This document shows positions 1-6,827 of a DNA stretch of 15,497 nucleotides, piece by piece; within the stretch, counting starts at the first letter, position 1; every line of letters starts with the position of its first letter. The notes beneath the pieces were generated by a model, which saw only the letters and a list, made by a program, of their open reading frames with translations, searched no databases and had not been told where the DNA came from. The stretch is from JAGLTA01 sp034660735. Lineage in GTDB: Bacteria; Patescibacteriota; Patescibacteriia; JAACEG01. The stretch is taken from contig JAYEJQ010000032.1 in NCBI GenBank assembly GCA_034660735.1, forward strand, positions 1-15,497, in the 5' to 3' direction. Made by a program: the position numbers and the translations under genes.

Positions 1-743
1 AAAATTTTTTTTAATTTATCAATTTGTTCATTTATATTTTTATTTAAATTAAAATAAATTTTAAAATTTTGAAAATTCGCCGCTATTTGATATTTTTTAT
101 CTTTTGCCGTTAATCTGCATTGCTGGTCGTTATTTTTTAAAAAATCGCATATTGTGTCAATAATTTTTATATTGTTAACATCAGGCAAAAAGTCAAATAA
201 TTCAAAATCAGACGAAATTTGCGGCAAATGATTAAAAATATCTAAATCAGACTTATCAATTTCTTCAATAATAAACCCCTGTCCGTCTAATAAACTATGC
301 TTATTATCGGTTATTAAAATAAATCTCGGCTGTTTTTCCGCAATTTTAATATTTAATCTGTTTGGATATTTTTTAATAATTTTAATATTATCTAAATTAA
401 ATTTTTCTTTAAGAAAAAATTCTAAATATTTTTCTTTGATAAGCCAATAATTGCTATACGGAATTATAAAAAATATTTTTTGAGCAAACATTTCTTTGTT
501 TAATTCTAGTAAAATTTTTTCGGTTTTATTTTTTTCATTTCCATTAATCGCAATATTATTAATTTGAAAATATTTGCTGAAAAGAAAAAAATAAGCCGTT
601 GCCGCTGTTATTGATAAAAAAATAGACAAAAAAAATAAAAACAAAATTTTTTTCTTTTTTCTTATCCAATTTTTTTTAGTTATAAATATCTTATTAGGCC
701 GCCTATTTTTAAAATAATCCCTTTTTTTATAATTTTTTTTCAT
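1..743 (-). CDS. ftsQ: FtsQ/DivIB-type cell division protein, N-terminal part (runs off left edge)
   Basis: The minus-strand frame stays open from the ATG at 743 to the window edge (247 residues, no stop), so the C-terminus is missing. The protein starts with a basic cytoplasmic tail (about residues 1-32), then one membrane segment (about 33-53), then an extracytoplasmic region opening with FQINNIAINGNEK at about 59-71. This is the usual POTRA start of FtsQ/DivIB. Further family marks are YPNRLNIKIAEKQP (126-139) and LLDGQG (151-156), matching the conserved Pro-Asn-x-Leu and Asp-x-x-Gly segments. Known role of the family: a bitopic divisome protein that bridges FtsL/FtsB and the septal synthase. 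It is divergent from the CorA gene with only 13 bases between start codons, and there is no Shine-Dalgarno site. A TATTAT-like box lies directly upstream of the ATG, so it may be leaderless. The family call is from motif order; sequence conservation in FtsQ is low. Confidence 0.8.
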   Translation of the reverse strand, partial: MKKNYKKRDYFKNRRPNKIFITKKNWIRKKKKILFLFFLSIFLSITAATAYFFLFSKYFQINNIAINGNEKNKTEKILLELNKEMFAQKIFFIIPYSNYWLIKEKYLEFFLKEKFNLDNIKIIKKYPNRLNIKIAEKQPRFILITDNKHSLLDGQGFIIEEIDKSDLDIFNHLPQISSDFELFDFLPDVNNIKIIDTICDFLKNNDQQCRLTAKDKKYQIAANFQNFKIYFNLNKNINEQIDKLKKI

Positions 744-744
744 A

Positions 745-750
745 TATAAT
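745..750 (+). promoter_or_regulatory. Candidate -10 box of the CorA gene (leaderless start)
   Basis: A perfect TATAAT lies six bases before the CorA ATG. Transcription would start at or next to the ATG, giving a leaderless message. No good -35 box is visible 17 bases upstream, where there is only a T run. The reverse strand of the same 13-base spacer gives a TATTAT-like box for the divergent ftsQ gene, so the two promoters would overlap. Confidence 0.4.
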
Positions 751-756
751 AATAAT

Positions 757-1701
757 ATGCCTATACAAATTATTGAGAACAAAATCAGTCATAATAAATC
801 TTTGCGCTGGATAAATATTACCAACGCTAAAAAAAATGAAATTAAATATTTAAAAGATAATTTTAATTTTACTTTAAAAAATTTAAGGGATTCCCTAAGC
901 CATGTGCGGTCCCAAAGGCTAATTATTGAAGAACATTCTAATTATCTTTTTTTAATATTTCATTTTCCTGTTTTTAATAAAGAGAAAAATGAGATTATAG
1001 GCAAAGAGATAGACTGTTTTATCAGTAAAAATTATTTAATTACCGTTCATAATAATAAAAATAAAAGTTTAAACAGTCTGTTTAACTTATGCCGAAAAGA
1101 TCAGGATACGCGCGATAATTATATGGGGAAAGATCCGCTGTTTTTGTTTTATGAAATTTTAAACAGAACTTTTGATCAATGCTTTTTTATTTTAGATATG
1201 TTGAATATAAAAATTTCAGAAGTGGAAGAAAAAATTTTTTCAAGCCGGCAACGCGAAAGCATTGATGATATTTTAATGTTGAAACATAATATTATAAATT
1301 TCAGCCGCATTATGCAGTCGCATAAAAACACTTTAAAAAAAATATTTCAATGCAATAATAAAAAAATCTTTTCCTCCTGCCAAATAAAAACATACAATAA
1401 ATTAATACGAACTACTAAAGATATATGGGAAATAGCGCAAAGCCAAAAAGAGATGATTGAAGCCTTGGAATATACTAATGATTCAATGCTTTCTTATAAA
1501 ATGGGAAATATAATGAAAACTTTAACAATATTTTCAGTAATTGTATTCCCGCTAACCCTATTCGCCGCTATTTTTGGAATGAATACGATGAATGGAATGC
1601 CGTTTATACAAAATAAAAACGGTTTTTGGATTATTATTTCAGTAATGGTTGCAGGGACTATCTTGATGTTTTTGATATTTAAAAAGAAAAAATGGCTTTA
1701 A
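757..1701 (+). CDS. corA: CorA-family divalent cation transporter
   Basis: This 314-residue protein has the CorA layout: a large soluble N-terminal domain (about 1-250) with a long helical stretch, then two C-terminal membrane segments. The first (about 254-273) ends in the signature GMN at 274-276. After a short loop (TMNGMPFIQNKNG) comes the second (about 288-308) and a basic tail KKKKWL. GMN is the selectivity-filter motif of the CorA/Mrs2/Alr1 superfamily, whose members form pentameric channels for Mg2+, Co2+ or Ni2+ in the inner membrane. The substrate cannot be told from sequence; Mg2+ is the default. Length matches the family (about 310-330). There is no Shine-Dalgarno site. The stop is four bases from the convergent recJ stop, with no obvious terminator between. 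Confidence 0.93.
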   Translation: MPIQIIENKISHNKSLRWINITNAKKNEIKYLKDNFNFTLKNLRDSLSHVRSQRLIIEEHSNYLFLIFHFPVFNKEKNEIIGKEIDCFISKNYLITVHNNKNKSLNSLFNLCRKDQDTRDNYMGKDPLFLFYEILNRTFDQCFFILDMLNIKISEVEEKIFSSRQRESIDDILMLKHNIINFSRIMQSHKNTLKKIFQCNNKKIFSSCQIKTYNKLIRTTKDIWEIAQSQKEMIEALEYTNDSMLSYKMGNIMKTLTIFSVIVFPLTLFAAIFGMNTMNGMPFIQNKNGFWIIISVMVAGTILMFLIFKKKKWL

Positions 1702-1705
1702 ATTT

Positions 1706-3421
1706 TTAATTGATAATTCGCAAATCAACAACTTTCAGTTGTAGTTCCCTATTTCCGTTCCAGCGATTTTCATCTATATTATACGCCAAATCAATAAAAT
1801 TTCCCGCTTTAAGATTACCACGCCAATTTTTAGCTATACCAAAACCGATACAGTCTAAATTGCGCGCCACCTGCTCATTATGGCTGTTCACAAAAATTTT
1901 AAGATGATTTCCGTTCTGCCCTACTTCTTTAGAGGACAGAACTTTTAAATTTCGCGTTAAAAAAATCGGCTGTTGGTTCGCCTGACCAAATGGCCTGAAT
2001 TTATTCAGTTCGTCAAATACTTGCCAAGTAATTTGGCTTAATTTAATTTCCGCCGCGATATTTATTATAGGCAGTAAATCTTTATTTTGCAATTTTTCAT
2101 TAATTAACTCTAAAAATCTTTTCTGGAATTCAGGAAATATTTTTTTGTCTTTTAGGGTAAATCCGCATGCCTGGCTATGCCCGCCAAAATTTGAGAATAA
2201 ATCTTTTAAATTTTCTAATGCTTCAATAATATTAAATTTCGGAATACTGCGACCTGATCCGACAATTTTATTATTTTTTTCAGTTAAAATTAATGACGGG
2301 CGATTATATAAACTTGTTATTTTTCCGGCAATTAATCCTAAAATTCCGATTAAACATTCGTTTTTAAGCAATATCACGGCTTTTTTATCGGGGTTGTCCC
2401 CTATTTCGCTGATTACTTCATTCGTAATTCTATCTGTTAATTTTTGCCGATCGCTGTTCGTCTTATTTAATTCATCTGCTAAATTTTCAGCTTTTTCCAG
2501 TGATTTAGATACTAATAATTTATACGCGGCATTTGCGTGGTTCATTCTGCCAGCCGCGTTAATTCTTGGAGACAATTGAAAAGATATATTGTAACTATCA
2601 AGCGTATCTTTATTTATTGTCGCTTTTTTAATTAAAGTTTTCAACCCCGCTCTTTTTGTTTTATTTAAAACAATTAATCCGTATTTAGTTATTATTCTGT
2701 TTTCTCCTAAAAGAGGAACACAGTCCGCGATGGTTCCTATTGCGACTAAATCTAACAACCATTTTTCAAAAACAACGGCGGAAAATTTTTTTTCTTCAGC
2801 AAATTCTTTTAGTAATGCCTGCGATAATTTAAAAGCGACTCCTACCCCGGCTAATTCTTTAAATGGATAATTTTTATCTGCTTGCGGATTTAAGATTAAG
2901 CATTTTGGCAATTTTTTTGGCGGAGCATGATGATCAGTGATAATAATCTCAATTCCTAAATCTTTTGCAAATTCAACTTCCTGAAAATCACTAATTCCGC
3001 AATCAACTGTAATTATCAATTTAGCGTCTTTGCCAGAGATGGTTTTAATCGCTTCATTGTTCAGCCCATACCCTTCGTTTTCGCGATGCGGAATATAAAT
3101 ATCGCAGTCAGCTCCGATTTTTTTTAAGCAGGAAATTAAAAGCGCGGAGGATGTCACTCCGTCGGCATCGTAATCCCCATAAACAAAAATTTTTTCATTT
3201 TTACTAATCGTTTTTTTTATTCTGGCGATTGTTTTTTTTATATCCGAAAACAAAAAAGGACTGTGAAGTTTTTCATAGTCTGGATTTAAAAATTCGTCAA
3301 TTTTTTCTTGTTCGGTAATTCCTCTGCTGTATAATAACTGTAAAATAACAGGATTTATTTCTGGAAACTTATCAATAAATTCCTGCGTAATTTTCTTGGC
3401 AATTTGCCATTTTTTTTGCAT
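1706..3421 (-). CDS. recJ: Single-stranded-DNA-specific exonuclease RecJ
   Basis: 571 residues, close to the E. coli length. DHH-superfamily motifs occur in order: DYDADG (83-88), VDCG (139-142), DHH (163-165), ADCVPL (232-237) and NAAGR (288-292). These are the metal-binding catalytic motifs. The DHHA1 part follows with GSGRS (388-392) and GGHSQACG (413-420), then a C-terminal region (about 455-571) in the position of the RecJ OB fold. RecJ degrades ssDNA 5' to 3' in recombination and mismatch or base-excision repair. The gene is 42 bases downstream of leuC on the same strand and may be the last gene of the leu transcript, although the functions are unrelated. The ATG at 3421 fits the conserved N-terminus; no Shine-Dalgarno site is seen. 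All catalytic motifs look intact. Confidence 0.96.
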   Translation of the reverse strand: MQKKWQIAKKITQEFIDKFPEINPVILQLLYSRGITEQEKIDEFLNPDYEKLHSPFLFSDIKKTIARIKKTISKNEKIFVYGDYDADGVTSSALLISCLKKIGADCDIYIPHRENEGYGLNNEAIKTISGKDAKLIITVDCGISDFQEVEFAKDLGIEIIITDHHAPPKKLPKCLILNPQADKNYPFKELAGVGVAFKLSQALLKEFAEEKKFSAVVFEKWLLDLVAIGTIADCVPLLGENRIITKYGLIVLNKTKRAGLKTLIKKATINKDTLDSYNISFQLSPRINAAGRMNHANAAYKLLVSKSLEKAENLADELNKTNSDRQKLTDRITNEVISEIGDNPDKKAVILLKNECLIGILGLIAGKITSLYNRPSLILTEKNNKIVGSGRSIPKFNIIEALENLKDLFSNFGGHSQACGFTLKDKKIFPEFQKRFLELINEKLQNKDLLPIINIAAEIKLSQITWQVFDELNKFRPFGQANQQPIFLTRNLKVLSSKEVGQNGNHLKIFVNSHNEQVARNLDCIGFGIAKNWRGNLKAGNFIDLAYNIDENRWNGNRELQLKVVDLRIIN

Positions 3422-3463
3422 AAAATATAAAAATGTTTTCCCCTCTTGTTTTTTTAAAATAAT

Positions 3464-4651
3464 CTAATATTTAAAATCTACAATTCGTCCTTTTAACGCC
3501 GAAGCCGCCGTAATTATCGGCGATGTGAGATAGACTTCGCTTTCGGGATGTCCCATTCGCCCGACAAAATTGCGGTTGGTAGTGGAAACGCATTTTTCGT
3601 GTTTAGCTAAAACGCCCATATGCCCGCCGAGACAAGGACCGCAAGTCGGCGTGGAAAAGACGCAGCCGGCGTTAATGAAAATTTCTATCAGCCCTTCGCG
3701 CAGGCATTTTTTATAAATATCTGTTGTCGCTGGAATTACAATAGTTCGGCATTTAACCTTTTTACCTTTTAAAATATCCGCCGCCTGCTTTAAGTCTGAA
3801 AACCTGCCGTTTGTGCAAGATCCGATAAATGCCTGATCTATTTTAATATTGTCTTTTTCAGCTTCGCTAATCGGCTTGCCGTTGGACGGAAGGTGAGGAT
3901 AAGCAACCATCGGCTCTAAATCGGAAATATCAAAATTATAAATTTTTTCATAAACGCAATCTTTGTCTGAAAAATATTCTTCAGTTTCAATAATTCCATT
4001 TTTAGCGCCTGCCTCAATCGCCATATTGCAAATTGTCAATTTTTCATCATCGCTCATACGCTCAATAGCTTCACCACCGAATTCCATCGCTTTATATTGC
4101 GCGCCGTCAACTCCGACATTTTTAATAATAAAAAGAATAACATCCTTTGCGGTTGTTTCAGGCTTCAGTTTTCCAGTAATATTAAAACGGATAGTCTCGG
4201 GAACTTTAAACCATAATTTTCCAGTCGCTAAAACAAAAGCGCAGTCGGTTGATCCAATTCCAGTGGAAAAACACCCGAGTGCTCCGTAAGTACAGGTGTG
4301 TGAATCAGCGCCAACAACAACCATTCCAGGCTTAATATGTCCCTGTTCAGGCAAAATGGCGTGGCAGATCCCATGGCATCCTAATTTATAATAATGCTTA
4401 ATTCCCTGCTCTTTTACCCAATCGTTCAGCTCTTTTGCGAGTTCCGCGCTTTTAATATCTTTATTCGGCACAAAATGATCTGGAGTGACGACAATTTTGT
4501 CCGCATCCCAAACTTTTTTTATACCTTTCTTTTTTAACATTTTAAGCGCTGGCGGGGTTGTCACATCGTGGCACATTATTAAATCAATTTTTCTGTCAAT
4601 CAATTCCCCTGCCTTGCCTCCCAAAATTTTTTCTGTAATTGTTTTAGACAT
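3464..4651 (-). CDS. leuC: 3-isopropylmalate dehydratase large subunit (LeuC/HacA family)
   Basis: 395-residue aconitase-superfamily large subunit, shorter than E. coli LeuC (about 466) and nearer the archaeal-type LeuC/HacA group. Visible motifs are GADSHTCTYGALG (114-126), GSCTNGR (277-283) and CGPC (337-340). C279, C337 and C340 are the expected [4Fe-4S] ligands. NRNFVGRMGHPESEVYL (359-375) is the substrate-side C-terminal signature. With LeuD it isomerises 2- to 3-isopropylmalate in leucine synthesis. The family also includes homoaconitase, so substrate choice rests on context: the gene starts three bases after the leuA stop. The small subunit (leuD) does not follow. The next gene is recJ, so LeuD must be encoded elsewhere or the pathway is incomplete. 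Confidence 0.9.
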   Translation of the reverse strand: MSKTITEKILGGKAGELIDRKIDLIMCHDVTTPPALKMLKKKGIKKVWDADKIVVTPDHFVPNKDIKSAELAKELNDWVKEQGIKHYYKLGCHGICHAILPEQGHIKPGMVVVGADSHTCTYGALGCFSTGIGSTDCAFVLATGKLWFKVPETIRFNITGKLKPETTAKDVILFIIKNVGVDGAQYKAMEFGGEAIERMSDDEKLTICNMAIEAGAKNGIIETEEYFSDKDCVYEKIYNFDISDLEPMVAYPHLPSNGKPISEAEKDNIKIDQAFIGSCTNGRFSDLKQAADILKGKKVKCRTIVIPATTDIYKKCLREGLIEIFINAGCVFSTPTCGPCLGGHMGVLAKHEKCVSTTNRNFVGRMGHPESEVYLTSPIITAASALKGRIVDFKY

Positions 4652-4654
4652 ATA

Positions 4655-5800
4655 TTATTTTTTAGAAATTAAATCTATCAAATCACTGTCTGAAATTTTT
4701 TTCTTTTTATCCGCGAGATCTTTAAATTTTATAAAAATTTCAGTCGTCTGTTCCTCTTTTATTGTGATGCCGATTTTTTTAAATCTATCTATCAATCCGT
4801 GTTTTCCTGAATGTTTACCAAGCACTAACTCATTTGAATTTAATCCGATATCATCCGCTTTCATTATCTCATAAGTTTCCCTTTTCCGCAAGACTCCGTG
4901 CTGATGAATTCCGGCTTCGTGCGCGAAAGCGTTTTTGCCAACAATAGCTTTATTTTTTTGGACAAAAATTCCTGTTAAATTAGAAACTAATTTTGAAATG
5001 CCTGCAATTTTAGCGGTTTTAATGTCAGTCTCTGCTTGAAAATAATCATTTCTTGTTTTTAATGCCATCACTACTTCTTCCAACGCAGCGTTTCCAGCCC
5101 GTTCTCCTAAGCCATTAATTGTGCATTCAATCTGCCTTGCTCCATTTCGGACAGCCGAGAGACTGTTGGCAACCGCCATTCCAAGATCATTATGGCAGTG
5201 AACTGAAATAGTCGCTTTTTTAATATTAGAAACATTTTTATAAATTTCGGCAATCAATTTTCCAAATTCTTCTGGCATCGCGTAACCGACAGTATCAGGA
5301 ATATTCACAGTTGTCGCTCCAGCGTCAATCGCTGTTTTTATAATTTTAAATAAAAAATTTTTATTAGCGCGAAAAGCGTCTTCTGGCGAAAATTCTACAT
5401 CGCTAATTTTTGATTTTGCGAATTTTACCATTTCAAAAGCCTGTTTTAGCGCTTCTTTTCTGCTCATCTTTAATTTATATTTTAAATGAATATCGGACGC
5501 GGCTAAAAAAGTATGAATTCTTTTTTTCTTTGCTGGTTTAATCGCTTGATAAGCCGCTTCAATATCCTGTTTTTTTGCCCGCGCTAAAGAGCAGACAACG
5601 CCGTTTTTTACCTTTTTTGCGATTTGCCGTATGGCTTCAAAATCGTCTGGCGACGCGATCGCGAAACCCGCTTCAATAACATCAACATGCATTTTTTCCA
5701 AAGCCAAAGCGATCTGAATTTTTTCAGTTGTATTTAAGCTCGCTCCAGGCGACTGTTCGCCATCCCTTAATGTAGTGTCAAAAATTTTTATTTTTTGCAT
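4655..5800 (-). CDS. leuA: 2-isopropylmalate synthase lacking the C-terminal regulatory domain
   Basis: 381-residue HMGL-like TIM-barrel synthase. DTTLRDGEQSPG (8-19) carries the metal- and acceptor-binding residues, HCHND (201-205) gives the two metal-binding His, and NGLGERAGN (229-237) closes the signature. HEAGIHQHG (294-302) and LGKHSG (327-332) are in the subdomain after the barrel. From memory, it follows E. coli LeuA (523 residues) almost segment by segment up to the LADKKKKISDSDL stretch (362-374) and then stops, so the leucine-binding allosteric domain is absent. It would condense acetyl-CoA and 2-oxoisovalerate, probably without leucine feedback. Homocitrate or citramalate synthases of similar length are the alternatives, but the N-terminal half looks LeuA-like. 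It starts an apparent leuA-leuC(-recJ) operon; ATG 5800 has no Shine-Dalgarno site. Confidence 0.88.
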   Translation of the reverse strand: MQKIKIFDTTLRDGEQSPGASLNTTEKIQIALALEKMHVDVIEAGFAIASPDDFEAIRQIAKKVKNGVVCSLARAKKQDIEAAYQAIKPAKKKRIHTFLAASDIHLKYKLKMSRKEALKQAFEMVKFAKSKISDVEFSPEDAFRANKNFLFKIIKTAIDAGATTVNIPDTVGYAMPEEFGKLIAEIYKNVSNIKKATISVHCHNDLGMAVANSLSAVRNGARQIECTINGLGERAGNAALEEVVMALKTRNDYFQAETDIKTAKIAGISKLVSNLTGIFVQKNKAIVGKNAFAHEAGIHQHGVLRKRETYEIMKADDIGLNSNELVLGKHSGKHGLIDRFKKIGITIKEEQTTEIFIKFKDLADKKKKISDSDLIDLISKK

Positions 5801-5848
5801 AAATAAGAATCAGGAATAAAGAATTAAAAATTAAGGTATTCTTAACTT

Positions 5849-5873
5849 TTAATAATTAATTCCTAATTATTAA
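5849..5873. repeat. AT-only hairpin upstream of leuA
   Basis: A 10-bp inverted repeat (5849-5858 with 5864-5873) has a five-base loop. It is made entirely of A/T pairs and sits between the small Cys protein and leuA. A second imperfect AT hairpin lies at about 5825-5851. These could slow transcription or protect mRNA ends, but in such AT-rich DNA they may have no function. Confidence 0.35.
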
Positions 5874-5885
5874 TAACTGATTCAT

Positions 5886-6143
5886 CTAATAATATTCCAC
5901 TTCCCCGTCTGTATTTTTAACCCCTATTTTTATAAAATTATTAAAATCTAAATTTCCGCTTTTTTTCTGTTCGTCTAAAAACATTTTTATTGCTTCGCAT
6001 AAAAAAACAACTTCTTGGAAGCCGTCGTTTTCAGTGTTTTTTATCATCTCTTTAAAATCGTCAATACTGCCTGACGCGCAAACATTAGCGCACTCCATGC
6101 AGGTTATTATTTTAATTTTATTATTATGATTATTGTTCGACAT
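5886..6143 (-). CDS. Small Cys-containing protein of unknown function
   Basis: 85 residues from the ATG at 6143. The frame stays open to an ATG at 6245, but that extension would be encoded by the perfect hairpin at 6157-6193 and is rich in Arg/Lys, so the inner ATG is preferred. The protein has IITCMECANVC near its N-terminus (Cys spaced C-x2-C-x3-C) and one more Cys in the middle (VVFLCEAIKMF). It also has acidic, helix-prone segments and ends DGEVEYY. Three close cysteines could bind a metal or cluster, but no known family is recognised. It lies 85 bases upstream of leuA on the same strand, so it is probably co-transcribed with leuA-leuC. Codon use looks like that of the neighbours. Confidence 0.55.
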   Translation of the reverse strand: MSNNNHNNKIKIITCMECANVCASGSIDDFKEMIKNTENDGFQEVVFLCEAIKMFLDEQKKSGNLDFNNFIKIGVKNTDGEVEYY

Positions 6144-6156
6144 AAAAATTAGTTTA

Positions 6157-6193
6157 GCCTCTGTCGGTCTGTTTATCAAAAACCGACAGAGGC
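6157..6193. repeat. Perfect 12-bp hairpin
   Basis: GCCTCTGTCGGT (6157-6168) and its exact reverse complement (6182-6193) are separated by 13 bases. It is GC-rich against an AT-rich background, so it would fold strongly in RNA. It lies just before the start of the 85-residue protein. Read on the plus strand it is followed by only a short T run (GTTTTCT); on the minus strand the T run is weak as well. It could be a weak terminator, an mRNA-stabilising stem or a repeat remnant. Confidence 0.6.
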
Positions 6194-6198
6194 GTTTT

Positions 6199-6405
6199 CT
6201 AAATATCCGCAACTGACCCGAATGGGCCAATACGCGAATGTTCAAAAAAATTTTGAATTCCTTCGTCGTTATTCTCCTCTAAAAGAGGAGAAGAAGGAAT
6301 TAAATCAATCACCTCAAACCTTCGAGGTGAAAATTTTTCATATTCGCGAAAATATTTTTCGCGAACTTTTGCCAAATTTTTTAAATGACCTGCCATAAAG
6401 TTCAT
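6199..6405 (-). CDS. 68-residue ORF with strong Shine-Dalgarno site, unknown function
   Basis: The ATG at 6405 is preceded by GGAGG (6415-6411) at five bases' spacing. This is the best ribosome binding site in the window, where most genes have none. The product starts with a basic amphipathic stretch (KNLAKVREKYFREYEKF), then SPRRFEVIDLIPSSPLL, and ends GPFGSVADI. I do not recognise it. Most of its coding sequence is made of inverted repeats (6241-6257, 6256-6301, 6309-6330, 6343-6365), which is unusual for a gene. It may be a real small protein, a leader whose translation controls the hairpins, or a chance frame across a structured element. It lies between the Leu-rich leader/terminator and leuA, on the same strand. 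Confidence 0.4.
   Translation of the reverse strand: MNFMAGHLKNLAKVREKYFREYEKFSPRRFEVIDLIPSSPLLEENNDEGIQNFFEHSRIGPFGSVADI
6241..6365. repeat. Cluster of four consecutive inverted repeats
   Basis: Four stems lie almost end to end. They are TTCAAAA/TTTTGAA (6241-6257, loop 3); AATTCCTTC/GAAGGAATT (6256-6264 with 6293-6301) enclosing a 9-bp stem TTCTCCTCT/AGAGGAGAA (6272-6280 with 6284-6292); TCACCTC/GAGGTGA (6309-6315 with 6324-6330); and TTCGCGAAAA/TTTTCGCGAA (6343-6352 with 6356-6365, loop TAT). The first two share two bases, so they cannot both form completely. Confidence 0.65.
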
Positions 6406-6425
6406 TTATTCCTCCTTTTTTTTGG

Positions 6426-6484
6426 GTTAATAAACAGAAAAAATTGATCATAAAATTATTCACAAACTTTTTCTGTTTATTAAC
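6426..6484. repeat. Perfect 17-bp inverted repeat
   Basis: GTTAATAAACAGAAAAA (6426-6442) and its exact reverse complement (6468-6484) flank a 25-base centre. On the minus strand it ends 10 bases before the Shine-Dalgarno site of the 68-codon ORF, so it would form a long hairpin in that 5' leader. It could also be an operator or the ends of a very small element. No target duplication is clear. Confidence 0.65.
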
Positions 6485-6520
6485 ATTTTTAAAGAGCAAT
6501 TGGATTAAAAAAAATAATTT

Positions 6521-6541
6521 AAAAAACCGCTTTATTAGCGG
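6521..6541 (-). terminator. Intrinsic terminator of the Leu-rich leader (attenuator candidate)
   Basis: Read on the minus strand: CCGCT (6541-6537), loop AATAA, AGCGG (6531-6527), then six Ts (6526-6521). It follows the stop of the 29-codon Leu-rich ORF by 21 bases. Its 5' arm, extended to AAGCCGC (6544-6538), can instead pair with GCGGCTT inside that ORF (6593-6587). Confidence 0.7.
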
Positions 6542-6604
6542 CTTGTATCTATTTTTATTTTTTTATCTTTTAATATAAACAAAAATAAGCCGCCTTCTTA
6601 AAGG
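6521..6604 (-). promoter_or_regulatory. Attenuator RNA segments upstream of the leu genes
   Basis: Minus-strand segments in order: segment 1 CCTT (6604-6601); segment 2 AAGG (6596-6593) overlapping GCGGCTT (6593-6587); segment 3 AAGCCGC (6544-6538); segment 4 AGCGG plus T run (6531-6521). 1:2 pairing is only 4 bp. 2:3 (antiterminator) is 7 bp and GC-rich. 3:4 is the 5-bp terminator. A ribosome paused at the Leu codons (6628-6599) would cover segment 1 and leave segment 2 free to pair with segment 3, giving read-through to the leu genes. Pairings are seen in the sequence; the mechanism is inferred from classical leu/trp attenuators. Confidence 0.55.
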
Positions 6605-6652
6605 AAATAATAATAAGCTCAATAATAAAATTTTATTTACAACTTGTTTCAT
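6563..6652 (-). CDS. Leu-rich 29-residue leader peptide (candidate leuL-type)
   Basis: ATG at 6652, TAA at 6563. The core reads KILLLSLLLFPLRRRL: eight Leu in 29 residues, six of them in a seven-residue run (residues 9-15). It then has three Arg, reminiscent of the E. coli leu leader with its run of four Leu and later Arg residues. An intrinsic terminator follows at 6541-6521, and the ORF sequence contains the antiterminator segment. The leu genes are downstream on the same strand. There is no Shine-Dalgarno site. The apparent promoter (6853-6826) is now cut off from the ATG by a MITE. Alternative: a small membrane peptide, or a chance hydrophobic ORF of the kind AT-rich DNA produces. Confidence 0.55.
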   Translation of the reverse strand: MKQVVNKILLLSLLLFPLRRRLIFVYIKR

Positions 6653-6661
6653 AATTATTTA

Positions 6662-6827
6662 ATAGACTTACTGCATAATTAGTTTCGTGACGCCCCGTAG
6701 TCCTACGGGGTGAGGCAAATATTTCAAAAATTTTATAAGCTTATATAGAATATATGCGTTAAAATTTTTGGAAAATTTGACCAAAATATGGAAATTGCAG
6801 TAGGAACTAATTATGCAGTAAGTCTAT
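6662..6827. mobile_element. 166-bp MITE with 23-bp perfect terminal inverted repeats
   Basis: The ends 6662-6684 and 6805-6827 are exact reverse complements (inner portion GACTTACTGCATAATTAGTT). The TA dinucleotides at 6663-6664 and 6825-6826 look like the target duplication typical of IS630/Tc1-mariner elements, so the mobile unit itself is about 6665-6824. Inside is a second, near-perfect inverted repeat (6716-6735 with 6760-6779, 18 of 20) and a GC-rich mini-palindrome CCCCGTAG/CTACGGGG (6693-6710). No transposase is encoded; it would need an IS630-like enzyme in trans. It lies between the promoter at 6826-6853 and the leader ATG at 6652. Confidence 0.85.

Noticed and set aside
3963..4289. 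Plus-strand ORF antisense to leuC (and similar frames within recJ, leuA, trpC and the aminotransferase)
   Set aside because: Shadow frames of well-supported genes with no motifs or start signals.
5801..6500. T-box riboswitch before leuA
   Set aside because: The conserved T-box bulge sequence (about GGTGGNACCGCG) was looked for and not found; the Leu-rich ORF with terminator explains regulation better.
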